This document shows, piece after piece, positions 33,473 to 43,619 of a stretch of DNA of 64,000 nucleotides (positions are counted from its first letter, which is position 1; every line of letters begins with the position of its first letter). The notes beneath the pieces are model-generated. The model worked only from the letters and a program-made list of their open reading frames with translations. It was not told the DNA's origin and made no database searches. The translations under genes were made by a program, and so were the position numbers. The stretch spans positions 1,330,800-1,394,799 of the forward strand of contig NC_090628.1 in NCBI RefSeq assembly GCF_004359215.1, given 5' to 3'. This DNA comes from Bremia lactucae (taxonomy: Eukaryota > Oomycota > Peronosporomycetes > Peronosporales > Peronosporaceae).

Positions 33473-34430
33473 ATGAGCCTCAATATTGATTGGGCTCAGT
33501 TCATCCACCTCTCCGAACTTCATCGAAAGGTTGCAGGGCTTATGGCGCAGGGTCTTGGTGAACAAGCCCTGGCCAGGCTTCTGGGTAGTCCTTCTGGGCA
33601 ACATGTTGCTCAGTTGGAGCAGTTTGAGGCATTCGTGCTCGGACAGCGGAGGGCCGCGTCCGAGGCACAAAGTTATGCTGCGGCGGAGTCCGTCACTCAG
33701 ACTCAAGATGAGCTGAGGCATGAGTAGGCTCGGAACGAGGCTCTCAACAGGACTGTTGAGATGCTCTCTGCCCGGCCGCATCAGCCGACGCCCATTCGGA
33801 TGGACCCGCCTAAGTTCAATGCAACTGCAGCGCACACAATTGTCCACTGGCTTTTAGCCGTGGAGTAATGCGGTGTCCCGCAGCTCATAGAGGACGACAG
33901 CCGGATGCTGTCGTACGCCATGTTGCATCTGCGCGGTAATACCTCAGTGTGGGCTTACTCGGCGCTTATGGTGGACAGAAAGGCGTTCCCTACATGGGCG
34001 ATCTTTAAGGATAAGGCTCGCGCCATGTACCAGCCGCCGAACAAGGAAGTGTTGCTTCAGGCGCGCCTCTTTGGAGCGCGACAGGCGAAGCGATTTCTGC
34101 AAGGGTATGTGCAAGAGATGCGCCCGCTGTCGGCGTCCATTACCGTAGGTCCGATTCCGGAGCACATTAAGGTGCCTAAATTTATAAACCGACTACGGCA
34201 TGGCCCATCTCGACAGGCCCTTAACAGAAGGTGCCTTCGACGATGGAAGAGGCAATCCAAATTGCCTTAGTTGAGGAGCAATCCTACAACAGTGCCTCGG
34301 CGACAGCTTGGTATAAGCCGTCGACCGAGAGGTCATGACACTCCCATGAAGTTGGGCAATGCAGACGTTGTCTGCTATAAATGCGGCAAGCGCGGCCATA
34401 TGATGACCCGCTGATATGTTAGGGTCCCTG
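33473..34430 (+). pseudogene. gag of element B
   Basis: Identical to the gag of element A, including both early stops, the frameshift near 34240 and the zinc knuckle whose last Cys is TGA (about 34375-34415). Shared identical lesions mean one copy was made from the other after the gene was already dead. Confidence 0.8.
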
Positions 34431-34679
34431 CTAGGGCAAAGACGCCAAGCAAGAGGACTCCCTACCCAAAGGGCGATGGCAAGAACCAGCGTGCGAGACG
34501 CATGAGTTCTGCCTCGACCACTGAGAGGTCGAAAAATGCAGGAGCGCAGTAGGGGCGTGATGCCTGCCCTACTGACGCGGACTCTGAAGCTACCCCTAAG
34601 TTCAGAGTTGTGGAACAAATGAATAGCATAGTCCCTGAGGTCTCGAACACTTTCGGACCTCAACCCTGCTGGTCTATAG

Positions 34680-35010
34680 CGCTCAAGTAAGAGGCTATGA
34701 CCAGGTGATGATTCTCCTAGTGGATTCGGGTGCATCACAAAATTTTGTGAAACTCGCGGCTCTAAGAAAGAGACCGGCGATGTTTGAGTCGCTTTGCCAG
34801 GATGGCAGCGAGAAGAGGCGACCGTTCGTTTAGCGAACGGCGCGCTCGTTAAGTCTGAGAGGGTTCAGGTAGAACTCGCCTCCAGCTTTAGTGACTTCTC
34901 TTGTAAAGAGAAGTTCAAAGTGATAGGAATGGAGAGTCCGTATGACCTCATCCTAGGCATGCATGGTTGGCAAAGCACCAACCATGGATAGACTGGCGTA
35001 CACGCACAGT
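34680..35010 (+). pseudogene. aspartic protease region of element B
   Basis: 'LVDSGASQNFV' is encoded at about 34715-34750, then 'VRLANGALVKSERVQVELAS' and 'KVIGMESPYDLILGMHGW' (about 34815-34975) in a better preserved frame than in element A. The DSGA active site is intact but the frame is interrupted upstream. Confidence 0.75.
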
Positions 35011-35409
35011 TGCAAACTCTACGCAGGACATCAGAAAGGATGTGCTCCTGCAAGAGGCGTATGGAATTGATGTCGTGTCGAACCCAGTTGAGGGGGTGCG
35101 TTGACAGGATGTCAACGTCACCAATTCCTACCCAGCTCGTGGAGGCTGGGGTAGTGAAAAGGACGATGACCAGTAGTCATGCGTCCGAATGTCCTGCACA
35201 GACCCGAGAGCATGTGGCAGTAGACGGCGAGCTGACAGGAAGTCATGCGTCGCATAAACTGGCACAGTGCCTAGATCCTGGTGCGGTTGGAAGGGGTGCG
35301 TTAGCAAGGAATGCAACGGCACCCGCTTCACAGTCAAATGTCGTTGTGATTCGAAGAACGAGTACCCGACAGATTAGGACGATCAGAGGCACGCCTAAAC
35401 GAGTGACCT

Positions 35410-36960
35410 TTGGATCAGCTCCTAATAAAAGAGGACGGGCCTTCGAACGAGGTGTTTGAGGCCGTCAAAGACGAAACTGTGGAAGCATCCTCATTTGAGG
35501 AGCTCCGGCAAGTCTTTAAATCTGCCGAGGAGATAGTAAATCTCCCAGAGATGTCGTGGGATCTGTTCCTTGCCGAATATAAGGACGAAAAGATCCACAA
35601 AATAGTCGTACCAGTTCCAGGAGAGAACTTGGTGGTTTGTTGCCCGTCGTCCACATTGGACGAGAGCGTTCTAGAATCGGACAAAAAGAAGCAATTGCTG
35701 CTCAAGGCTGTGATGCCTTGAAAGACAGTCCGTTCTTTGAGGTTCTGTGGAATCATCGCGATGTGTTCCCAGAAGAAGTGCCGAGCCGCCTACCCGCAGA
35801 TAGGGGCATCGGGCACGAGATAGACCTCGATCCTGACAACAAGTATTGTGTGACCAGGTAATGGCCGTTGCCGAAAGAGCAAGTCAATTATATCGATGAA
35901 TTCTTCGACAAGCGAGCCAAGACGGGACATGTGCGTGAGAGCAAATCGCCTCAATGCAGGCCGACCTTTTGTGTGCGTAAAGCCACCGGTGGATGGCGCG
36001 TGATTCATGCTTACAATAAGCTGAACACGGCGACCGTACCGACGCAAACGCCAATCCCGCGGAAAGATGTCTTGTTGAACTTCATGGGAAAGTCAACTAT
36101 CTTTTCCGGGCCGGATTGAAAGGATGGCTACTATCAGGTACTCATGAGAGAGTCCGATGTAGCCAAAACGGCAGTAAGCACCCCAAGCGGTATGCTTTGG
36201 GAGTGGCTTGTGATGCCGCAAGGTTTGAAAAACGCACCGGCGACATTCAACCGGGTGGTGGCTCACGTGATGCGTCAGCACCGTGCCTACGCGCTTACTT
36301 TGACGATATATTCGTGCATAGTAGGGCCGAGGCCGGGCTGAGCGCAATATAGTCGCGCAAGCGTCATTTAGACGCTGTGTTGAAGACTTTGAAGGACGCC
36401 CAATTTTACGTCAACTTGCAAAAGTGCGTGATAGTTGTCCCTTAAGATAACTGTGCTGGGTTGCATCGTAGGTACACATGGTGTTCGAGCAGACCCAGAC
36501 AAGGTAAAATCAGTAAAGGAATGGCCAATCCCACGGCATGTGAAGGATTTGCGCCAATTCCTAGGGCTCGCTAATTACTTGCATAAGTATAGCAAGAATT
36601 ATGCTGAGCAAATTTAACCATTATCTGATATCCTTAAAAAGAACACAGAATGGGTTTGGTTAAAAGAACAAGAAGATGCGCTCACATCAGTGAAGCAGTC
36701 TCTTGTGGAGGCACCGGTCTTGGCATTGCCAGACGCGGTAAGCCCTTCATCGTTGTCTGCGATGCAAGTAATTTTGCAATCAGCAGCGCGCTCATGCAGA
36801 AGGATGACGACGGCGTTGACCGATCAATCTCTTATCAGTCCCGGCTATTAAAAGTCGCGGAACTGAATTACCGTATGCATGAGAAAGAGCTACTCTTAAT
36901 GAAGTATGCTCTTGTCAAGTTCGTGTGCACCTACTGGGCACCGAAGCATTTGTGATTTAT
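35410..36960 (+). pseudogene. RT and RNase H of element B
   Basis: The linker before RT is an open frame (35410-35721). RT begins with 'LPKEQVNYIDEFFDKRAKTG' near 35862, then 'GGWRVIHAYNKLNTATVPTQ' and 'KDGYYQVLMRESDVAKTAVS'. 'GLKNAPATFNRVVAHVMRQH' precedes the catalytic 'YFDDIFVHSRAEAGL' (about 36295-36340) in a shifted frame. The thumb is 'VKEWPIPRHVKDLRQFLGLA'. RNase H is near 36740-36950: 'FIVVCDASNFAISSALMQKD' and 'MHEKELLLMKYALVKFV'. There are stops at 36117-36119 and several frameshifts. Confidence 0.85.
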
Positions 36961-37269
36961 ACGGATCACTCATCGCTGCGGACCCCAATATATCCACCGA
37001 ATCTCTCGCCTAGAATGGCAAGATGACTTACATTCTTCTCTGAATTTAGTTTCAAAGTTGAATACAAGCCGGGTAAGTCGAATGTCTTGGTTGACACTTT
37101 ATCGCGTAGACCAGACTTCGAGGTTAGACACCAGGAAAGTGTGTCTAGAGCTAAAGCACAATTTTAGGGGTCAACGTTGGCAGCCATGAAGGCACCGCGT
37201 GACGAGCTTATTGGCCTCTGAGATAAAAGAGAGCTACAGCTAGGACGACAACTGTCGCCTGCTGTTGGA

Positions 37270-37815
37270 TCACTTCGGTGAACGAAAGGTTTCCCTTTCA
37301 CGTGTCGTCGGCGGAGCTTTAGGCTCCGAATCCTCTATGTCAGAATCATTATGGATCATGGTCTGAGCATAAGGCGTTGTGGTTATACCCAACGGAGAAG
37401 CGGCTGCGCCTAAATGGACAGCGCTCTCATTACCTGTCGCTGGGCTATCCAGCGCAGACGATGAGACAGCATTCGTTAATGTTGCTGTCACCATGTTGTG
37501 AGCCATGAGAGAAGTTTGGCTGGGCAATAATGCGCCATCATCATTCATCATGAGCTCGTCGTCCGCATCACTACTGTGAGGTGACGGCAACGGTGTCGAC
37601 TCGTTGTAGTCGACAATAAGCGACGGATCAGCATCCTCACTCTTAAAGTGGGATGGATCCTTTAGCCCCGTAAACGCGACAGCAGCAGTAGCTGTCGGCG
37701 TTTCGACTAAGGCATTAAACGCAGCCGGCGAATTAACGCGGCACGTGCGCTTAGTTTGAGGTTGAGTGGGCGACTTCGCAGACGACCCACCAACGTGGCC
37801 CCTTTTAGGTGGCAT
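37270..37815 (-). CDS. antisense accessory ORF of gypsy element B, intact
   Basis: One uninterrupted minus-strand frame of 181 residues runs from ATG 37815, 131 bp from the 3' LTR start. It begins 'MPPKRGHVGGSSAKSPTQPQ', then has 'DPSLIVDYNESTPLPSPHSS', 'DDGALLPSQTS' and 'NAVSSSALDSPATGNESAVH', and ends Arg/Lys-rich. It aligns in blocks with the antisense ORF of element A. It is the only long intact frame in an otherwise ruined element. No known domain; the short basic start and Ser/Asp-rich body could suit a nucleic-acid-binding or regulatory protein, but that is a guess. Confidence 0.6.
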   Translation of the reverse strand: MPPKRGHVGGSSAKSPTQPQTKRTCRVNSPAAFNALVETPTATAAVAFTGLKDPSHFKSEDADPSLIVDYNESTPLPSPHSSDADDELMMNDDGALLPSQTSLMAHNMVTATLTNAVSSSALDSPATGNESAVHLGAAASPLGITTTPYAQTMIHNDSDIEDSEPKAPPTTRERETFRSPK

Positions 37816-37945
37816 CTTGGCGCCGTGTATGGAAACACAGGTCGCTAGAGTGATTGAGTGAACTAGCGGCGCGGAAAGCGGCTCGCAGTTCCTCGCTCTT
37901 TTTTGACGAATTTAACATGTAAATTCGTTCTTTAAGGGGGGATGG

Positions 37946-38375
37946 TGTAATGGGATAAAGTTACCCTAATGCTACGCAGCCCCCGTTAAGTACGCTTGGT
38001 GTACTTAAGGGGATGGTCAATTACTAAACTAAAGTAATTAGACCCAGCACTCGGGTTTGGTTCAGACATGTGACCAACCCTTGTGTATGTGATGCACATA
38101 GGCTGCATTCACATTAGGAGCGATAACGCCTAACGTCATCCGTGATGACGGCTAGCGTCATCCGTTACGCGACGTATCTAGAAAGATACGCTCGCAATAG
38201 ATATCAAGTGTTATCTATAGAGATGACATTTTGATTGGAAAAAATAGGTATTTATGTTTAATGCGATTAAATATAAATTAGTCTGAGAACTACTTCCTAC
38301 TTGGTAAGTTCGCACGAGGAGCCGGACACCCGCTCCCGTGACGACACTTAACCAAAGTACTTAGTGCGATGGGTG
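37946..38375 (+). repeat. 3' LTR of element B, truncated
   Basis: It starts TGTAATGGG at 37946 after the polypurine tract and aligns with the 5' LTR with scattered differences and an internal duplication (TGACGGCTAGCGTCATCCG near 38144). It ends at GTGCGATGGGTGA (38375), where the minus-strand C leader begins. Confidence 0.85.
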
Positions 38376-39028
38376 ATCTTATTTTTAAATAGTTAGTTAC
38401 TTAAATACCATTTATTATATGGGTAACAAACGTGGTCGCCGCCAGATATAAATTTGGCGGCCAAAATCTGTTTCAAATTAGCTAGGGTAAGGTTTTAAAG
38501 TTTAAATAATTAAACAAAGTGCAGTTCCCCTTTTGATCTTAAAGCGTTAAGTGCCTTTGTAAGGCTTGCGCATTGATCTGTAAGAGATAGAAAAAAGCCT
38601 AATGTATATCCTTTTGGGCACTGGTTGCCACTTGGTTCTACGAACCCCCGAATCCCTTGAACTAGGATTCCTTAAGCTTCAATAGGATGTACGACTCCCT
38701 GGGTTGTTAGACCCATTAGCTCAATAGAACTAAGTGACTCTCTGAGTCTGAGAGTCTTCCTCTAACTTTAGGAGCGAGGTAGCTCCGCTACATAACACTA
38801 ATATGTATTGCGAGCGTATCTTTCTAGATACCTCGCGTAACGGATGACGCTAGCCGTCATCCCTCTAATGTGAATGGCATCACATACACAAGGGTTGGTC
38901 AGAAATGTTAAACACACCCGAGTGGTGGGTCTTATTACTTCATTAAAGTAATTGACCATCCACTTAAGTAAACCAAAAGTGCACTAAACGGGAACTGTGT
39001 GACGTTAGGGCAACTTCAGCCCGTTACA
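38376..39028 (-). repeat. LTR of gypsy family C, minus orientation (copy C3)
   Basis: On the minus strand the LTR starts TGTAACGGG at 39028, with the A-like U3 first, then the C-specific half, ending at the leader (AACTAACTATTTAAAAATAAGA) at 38376. It is the best complete C LTR here. With C1 at 18284 (plus) it brackets the whole block in opposite orientation. Confidence 0.8.
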
Positions 39029-40844
39029 CAATGTGTCGACTCATAGTGACAGGCTATTAAATCTCGACAAACAACTGCAAAGCTCGAAGCATAAAAAAGA
39101 GAAGCTGGTCAGTAAAAACTTTGACGCGGCCAAAAGATTAAGCACGAAATTATCATTTGTTGAGTAGAAACGAGACCCAGCCGATCGTGCCAAATCCAGA
39201 GACTGCTATTGCACCATCAAGGATTCAACTTTATCGCTTGTCATCAACTTTTTTGCCTCGCGGTATGCATCCGGACGATTCGGCACTGGCCGCCGATAAT
39301 AGCGGGGTCTATCGAAGTAGAAAATGATTATTGCATCAATTTATTGGTGAAAATCACGATGGAACAAGTGGAGCTTACGATGCTGGTCCATATCACAACA
39401 CGAATGGTGGATTAAATGCTCACTTTCGGGACATTCCTGGCGCCTTATGCGGAGGAAATTTCACTGGCATTCGCTAAAGAGGGCGAAGAACTGGTCACTG
39501 TGATTGGCTTGTTCTTCCCCGTTGTGTCTGTAGTAATCTATGGAAACACCAAGTTGCTGCAATTCATAAGGTCACCATGGATATGGAGCATTACGGTGTC
39601 AATTCTCGGCGATAGCTAGACGTGTGTTCTCATCTGGCACAAACTGGTGCCCCAGATTGTATTGCACAGGTCGTTGTGTCAGCTTTTAAGCTGATAGATC
39701 GCATGCTTTCGATCGCACACTTAAATTTAGTGACGGCATGGCCAAATCGTAAGCTCCTTCTCTACGTCATATTTTTTTACTAAAATGAGCTTGTAGTGTG
39801 AATTCCGAGCTGATGCATCTTAGGGAGACAATAATTAATTTGAAATCGATTTATGATGGATACGCACGACTGCGCGTCGCTACGCGATTGTAGCCGGCAT
39901 CGATGTAAAATAAGCTACAGATATTAATAAAAGTAAAACTAAAATTATGTTGGCCAAGCTGCAAAGGTCCCACCGGCTCAGTTTTTAGCGAGGCAAAAGT
40001 ATTGACGAACGTGAAATAGTTTCTTGACTAATAGTGTATTCGTATTTTCATTCAAAAGGCTTGTCTTGTACTATTCCAGATGGACTAATAATACGCCGCA
40101 CAAAACAGGTTTGTCAGCTTGCCTTTGATGATATATTTCTTATGTCACTTGCCTATATAGCTTTAAAGAATGATGAATTTAGCTGCTCGCGCCGATGCGA
40201 TGGACAAGGAGATGTGCAATTTGTAAGAAGTAAAGGACGTTTTGCAAGTATCAATATTAAAGTCTTGTGCCTGTGTAGGTTCTTTCGGGAGCCATCAGCA
40301 CTTTTGCCGCGTGGGTCAAGCATGCTATTTTGTTCGTTTTAATTCCTCTTGCTGCGGCGATCAGCTTTTTTTCTTTTTTTTTGAGGTGCCAAATGCTGAA
40401 AAGACAGACCAATCTTTCAAGACAATCCGCTAATATTTGCAGCTTCTGGAGACTCTCTTAACGCGGGTCACGTGCCAGAACCTGGTTTCAAAACCTGGAT
40501 CGCGTTATAAATGAGCCTCCAAAAGCTGAAAGTATTAGCCTTGAAGAAGTTTATGTCAGATCAAACGACACCTGAATAAATTTGTTGGGACTTTTCTATT
40601 CTTATCTAGCGCAACAATTGCTTTTGACAAGCATATACACTCAATGACGGCCCCAGACGTCTTACAAAGCCGTGGCGAAGGCTTTGTCGAGGCGTTCCCT
40701 ATGTCCTCTGTGTAGACAAGTAGTTGGGCTTGTGGATTGTGAATGTCGCATAATTTCTACTGAGCATGTGAAGCAGGGCTGATATTGAGATTATTCGTTA
40801 AAAAGAGAAGTGCCTTTACCACATCTCAAGGGAACTATTTCGGG
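39029..40844. other. no supported gene; possible old gene remains
   Basis: Several open frames exist but none shows a known motif. A protein-like plus-strand reading near 39195-39480 ('SALAADNSGVYRS', 'AYDAGPYHNTNGG', 'HFRDIPGALCGGNFTG') is broken by stops and may be a dead gene. A run of T (about 40360-40385) and AT-rich stretches follow. I see no LTR or terminal repeats. Confidence 0.5.
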
Positions 40845-41319
40845 CTAACAAATTGCGTTTATTGTTTTGAAGAGATCGTCTGCGAGTTGTTTAGTGGATT
40901 CTTTCTGAGAGACCGCTACAATGCCACGAAGAGTTTCAGGCAGCCAAGGTAACTCGAAGCTGAAAAAACAACTCGGTAAATAATCGAAGAAGTTATGATC
41001 ACGATGACAACACTTACTTGTTTAGCGTCGTTGCGTCGTCAGCAAAGTTTAAAATTATAAAGATGGCAAATCGCACGATGTTCTCGTTGTCATCCTTTAG
41101 CATGGCCTGAAGTCCCATGATAAATTGCTCCTTCAGCTGATCAACAAGCGCGCGGCGATTCGAGTCGTAGTGACAGAGTTCTTTAAGGCGCTTTGCTGCT
41201 TCGTATCGCGTGGAAGACGAAGACTTTAAATCAATATCCACGAGTAGCATCGCAAGCTCCTGTAAATTCACAGGAAGTGATCCTGGGGAGAGTTCTCGAG
41301 GCATCGACCAATCAGCCAT
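40845..41319 (-). CDS. small ARM/HEAT-like protein, two exons
   Basis: ATG 41319. Exon 1 is 41018-41319; a 58-bp intron (40960-41017) has a GTAAGT donor and TTTTTTCAG acceptor; exon 2 is 40845-40959. Product is 138 residues. The middle ('RYEAAKRLKELCHYDSNRRA', 'NIVRFAIFIILNFADDA') has the helix pairs of an armadillo/HEAT repeat, and the C-terminus made by exon 2 is 'LPWLPETLRGIVAVSQ...INAIC'. Without splicing the frame would stop after exon 1. It lies 109 bp downstream of the next minus-strand gene. Function unknown; small ARM-like proteins often act as adaptors. Confidence 0.6.
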
Positions 41320-41428
41320 GATATCAAAGCTGGTAACAAGCGCAGCCGAGCAACGCGTTAAAAGAATAATTATTAAGAGCTGAGTGTAAGCATCAAATTG
41401 TACAAGAGCACAACGATCATCTCAACCT

Positions 41429-42053
41429 CTAATGTACAAACCTTAAATCGGGTATCCCGGTCATGTCTTTGTCAATTGATCGGCAACTTTTTCGTATAGA
41501 GTCCGTCAATCCTAAAAATTTGAGCTCGTCACCCTGCAATGCATAGATATAGCATTATAAATTGCCAAAGCCAAGCATACTAGGCAAACCATACTGAAAT
41601 TAAAATAAAGTCGACGCAAATTGTCGACTTAATTGCCAAGCGTTGTAGCAACACTTTAAACGAAAGCTCCTCGGCCGCTATTACTGCATAAGCATCCATC
41701 TTGGCAATTACGTCAATCACGATTCTTTTCAATTTAAGGATAGAATAAAGGTCGCAACATAGATGTACCGTCCAGTCGGGGCCACACGAAAACTTTATAT
41801 CGAGGGCTTGCATCGCCTCGTACAGAGTGAAAAAAACGACGTCTGCAGGTTCACTAGACTCGAACATGGGGTTCACTTGGTGATAATTCACTTCCTGAGC
41901 GTCAGGTACTTCTTCAGTGGGAATGAAAAATTGCGAAGTACTTGCTGCATCCTTTGCAGCATCGAAGTTTAAGTCCTCAGTTTTGTTTTGCCTGAGGTCA
42001 CTGCTACTCATTTCATCGTCCAGGTCCTTGCATGAAGCTGCATGGCTTGCCAT
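41429..42053 (-). CDS. uncharacterised 187-residue protein, two exons
   Basis: ATG 42053 (MASHAASCKDLDDEMSSSDL). Exon 1 is 41595-42053; intron 41534-41594 (61 bp, GTATGG donor, TTGCAG acceptor, phase 0); exon 2 is 41429-41533, ending in a TAG. The first half is acidic and Ser-rich and probably disordered. From about residue 70 it is more structured ('ADVVFFTLYEAMQALDIKFS', 'HLCCDLYSILKLKRIVIDVI'), and exon 2 adds 'GDELKFLGLTDSIRKSCRSI'. I do not recognise the family. The splice model is supported by matching phases and by the protein-like quality of exon 2. Confidence 0.55.
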
Positions 42054-42105
42054 TACTACATTTTTAAATGAATTTGCTTCAAATACGTTCTGTGAATTAC
42101 AGAAA

Positions 42106-42477
42106 TTAAGTAATGAGTTCGTATAAGTTCGTTATGAGGGTGCCCCACACCTGCGAGCCGACGCATGACGTCATAAATTGCGTCCCAACAGCAGCTCGGC
42201 GATAGATCACATCACGTCCAGAATATTCCAGCTCATTTGTACCCTTAAAAAAGTATTTACAAATTTTAAATGCATTAGTCGTGCTATCTATCTTCAGAGC
42301 AGGCCAATTTCTGTGAGCTTGTCACGCGTCAAATAGAAACGGACACGCGCACTTTTGGTACCCAATAGCTTGCTCACTTCATTTAGCACAAATTCCACGT
42401 GATTCTTGTCGTCGACTATCCAGTCGTGATCTTTGTCAGTACCTGACATGCAAGCTGTCTTTTCGTCCGACGTTTGC
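42106..42477 (-). CDS. uncharacterised small gene, splice model tentative
   Basis: A minus-strand exon is open from an acceptor (CTCTTCTCTCAG) at 42478. It includes ATG 42449 and 'DHDWIVDDKNHVEFVLNEVS'. A second open stretch from TTTTTTAAG (exon start 42243) reads 'GTNELEYSGRDVIYRRAAVG' and 'MTSCVGSQVWGTLITNLYEL', ending with TAA 42106-42108. A CTAAT branch-like site precedes the second acceptor. The donor is unclear: GTGAGC inside 'FVLNEVS' or GTCCGT a little later both keep phase 0. An upstream exon may exist. It ends 53 bp before the next minus-strand start. Confidence 0.4.
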
Positions 42478-42603
42478 CTGAGAGAAGAGATATTAATTTT
42501 GGAAACTTTCTTTTGGGTTATTCATTCTGATTACTAAAAAAATATGAGGAATACGTTTATCAGCCTATAAAGCTTAAGAGAAAAAAGAAATTTCGGCGAT
42601 AGC

Positions 42604-43475
42604 ATAAGTCAGCTTGGAAACGTTCGTGACGAAGCTGCAGCACTACTAAGCGTATTGCGGCAGCAAACAACATTGTGCGGATTCGTCGCCTCTCATCTCA
42701 CAAAACGGACTAAGAAGCCACTCGGACCTAAGCTTGTGCTAAAAAAACTTCATTTACTTCCTGAATCCGAACTTTCGGTTCCTGGCATCATGAGGCTTCT
42801 TGAAGACTGTAATTGCCTGATACACCACAGTCGCAAAATTCGTGACGTAGGAAAGGAGAAATCACAGTAACTTTGTATCTCGTCGTGGGCACTAAAATAG
42901 AAGGCCTTGTTAAATTGCTTAAACCAAAGCAGCTTGAAAAGTATCAACTGGCGTTTGATTAAGCTAGAATAGAACAGGTTTTGAAGCTACTTGATGTTGC
43001 TCGACATGCCCATAGAAACCAGTAGTATTGAAAATAAGTTTTTTTGAAGTTACGTGCCTATTTGTGGCGTCATGGACAATAAGTTTGACTCTGAGTATCT
43101 TGACCAACACTTCTGGGCCTCCTGCCAAATTCTCACGCCATGCAAGACGTGTGGTCAAGTTATTGAGATCTCAACGTTAAATGAACATTTATGAAAAGAG
43201 TGCAACTTGCAATAATCACTGCGAGTAACCACGATGCGGAGAAGCCATCACTGCTAAATCATTTCGAGCGCCACACGTCTCTTGAATGATTGCCAGCCTC
43301 GCGTATCTTTGAATTGCGCTAGCCTTTGCCCACAATAAGATTGCGACCGAGACAGCAGGTTGAGAACGTCACTTGCTTAAGGTAAAGCCAAGACGAGTCC
43401 ATTTAGGAGGAATGTCGCTTTCTGGTGCATTTTATTGCAATACGATACAAGGATGTCCACACGACCCACCCAGCT
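42604..43475 (+). pseudogene. CEP104: decayed CEP104-like gene (centrosome/flagellar tip protein), C-terminal part
   Basis: The C-terminal plan of CEP104 can be followed on the plus strand through several frames. Helical TOG-like part: 'LGNVRDEAAALLSVLRQQTT' and 'GIMRLLEDCNCLIHHSRKIR' (42613-42846). After a frameshift comes 'TLYLVVGTKIEGLVKLLKPK' (42870-42930). Zinc-finger part: a broken C-L-x-C-G, then 'SEYLDQHFWASCQILTPCKT', 'CGQVIEISTLNEHL', a stop, 'KECN', 'RCGEAITAKSF' shifting into 'ERHTS', and 'GCPHDPP' near 43455-43475. At least four stops or shifts make it non-coding. CEP104 acts at the tips of cilia and flagella and on centrioles. The N-terminal domain is not seen upstream. The match is from remembered family pattern but many positions agree in order. 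Confidence 0.7.
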
Positions 43476-43619
43476 AGATTCCAGGAAGTTTATCAAGTAC
43501 AATACTAAGAAAAAACATTTGAAATGCCGGGCACTCTTCTTTATTCTGACTATTTAGCTATGCCAGCATCTTGAATTTCAAGTTTGCAATGGATTGTGCG
43601 TTGGCAAGTTCTTGATTAA

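Larger units (their letters stand above)
32896..38375 (+). mobile_element. Ty3/gypsy element B, lacks integrase
   Basis: The 5' LTR starts TGTAACGGG at 32896. The polypurine tract AAGGGGGGATGG (37934-37945) precedes the 3' LTR at 37946, which is cut at about 38375. It holds gag, protease, RT and RNase H, then jumps from the 'GATCACTTCGGTGAACGAAAGG' motif (about 37267-37288) straight into the antisense ORF region. About 2.3 kb including integrase is missing, with CGTCG as possible microhomology at the joint. 32859-34765 equals 19031-20937 of element A base for base where compared; beyond that the two differ by roughly a tenth. Stops show it is inactive. Confidence 0.9.

Noticed and set aside
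39209..39619. Two adjacent plus-strand ORFs (68 and 67 codons)
   Set aside because: No motif, starts not supported, and another frame in the same place looks more protein-like but is interrupted. Left as unassigned.
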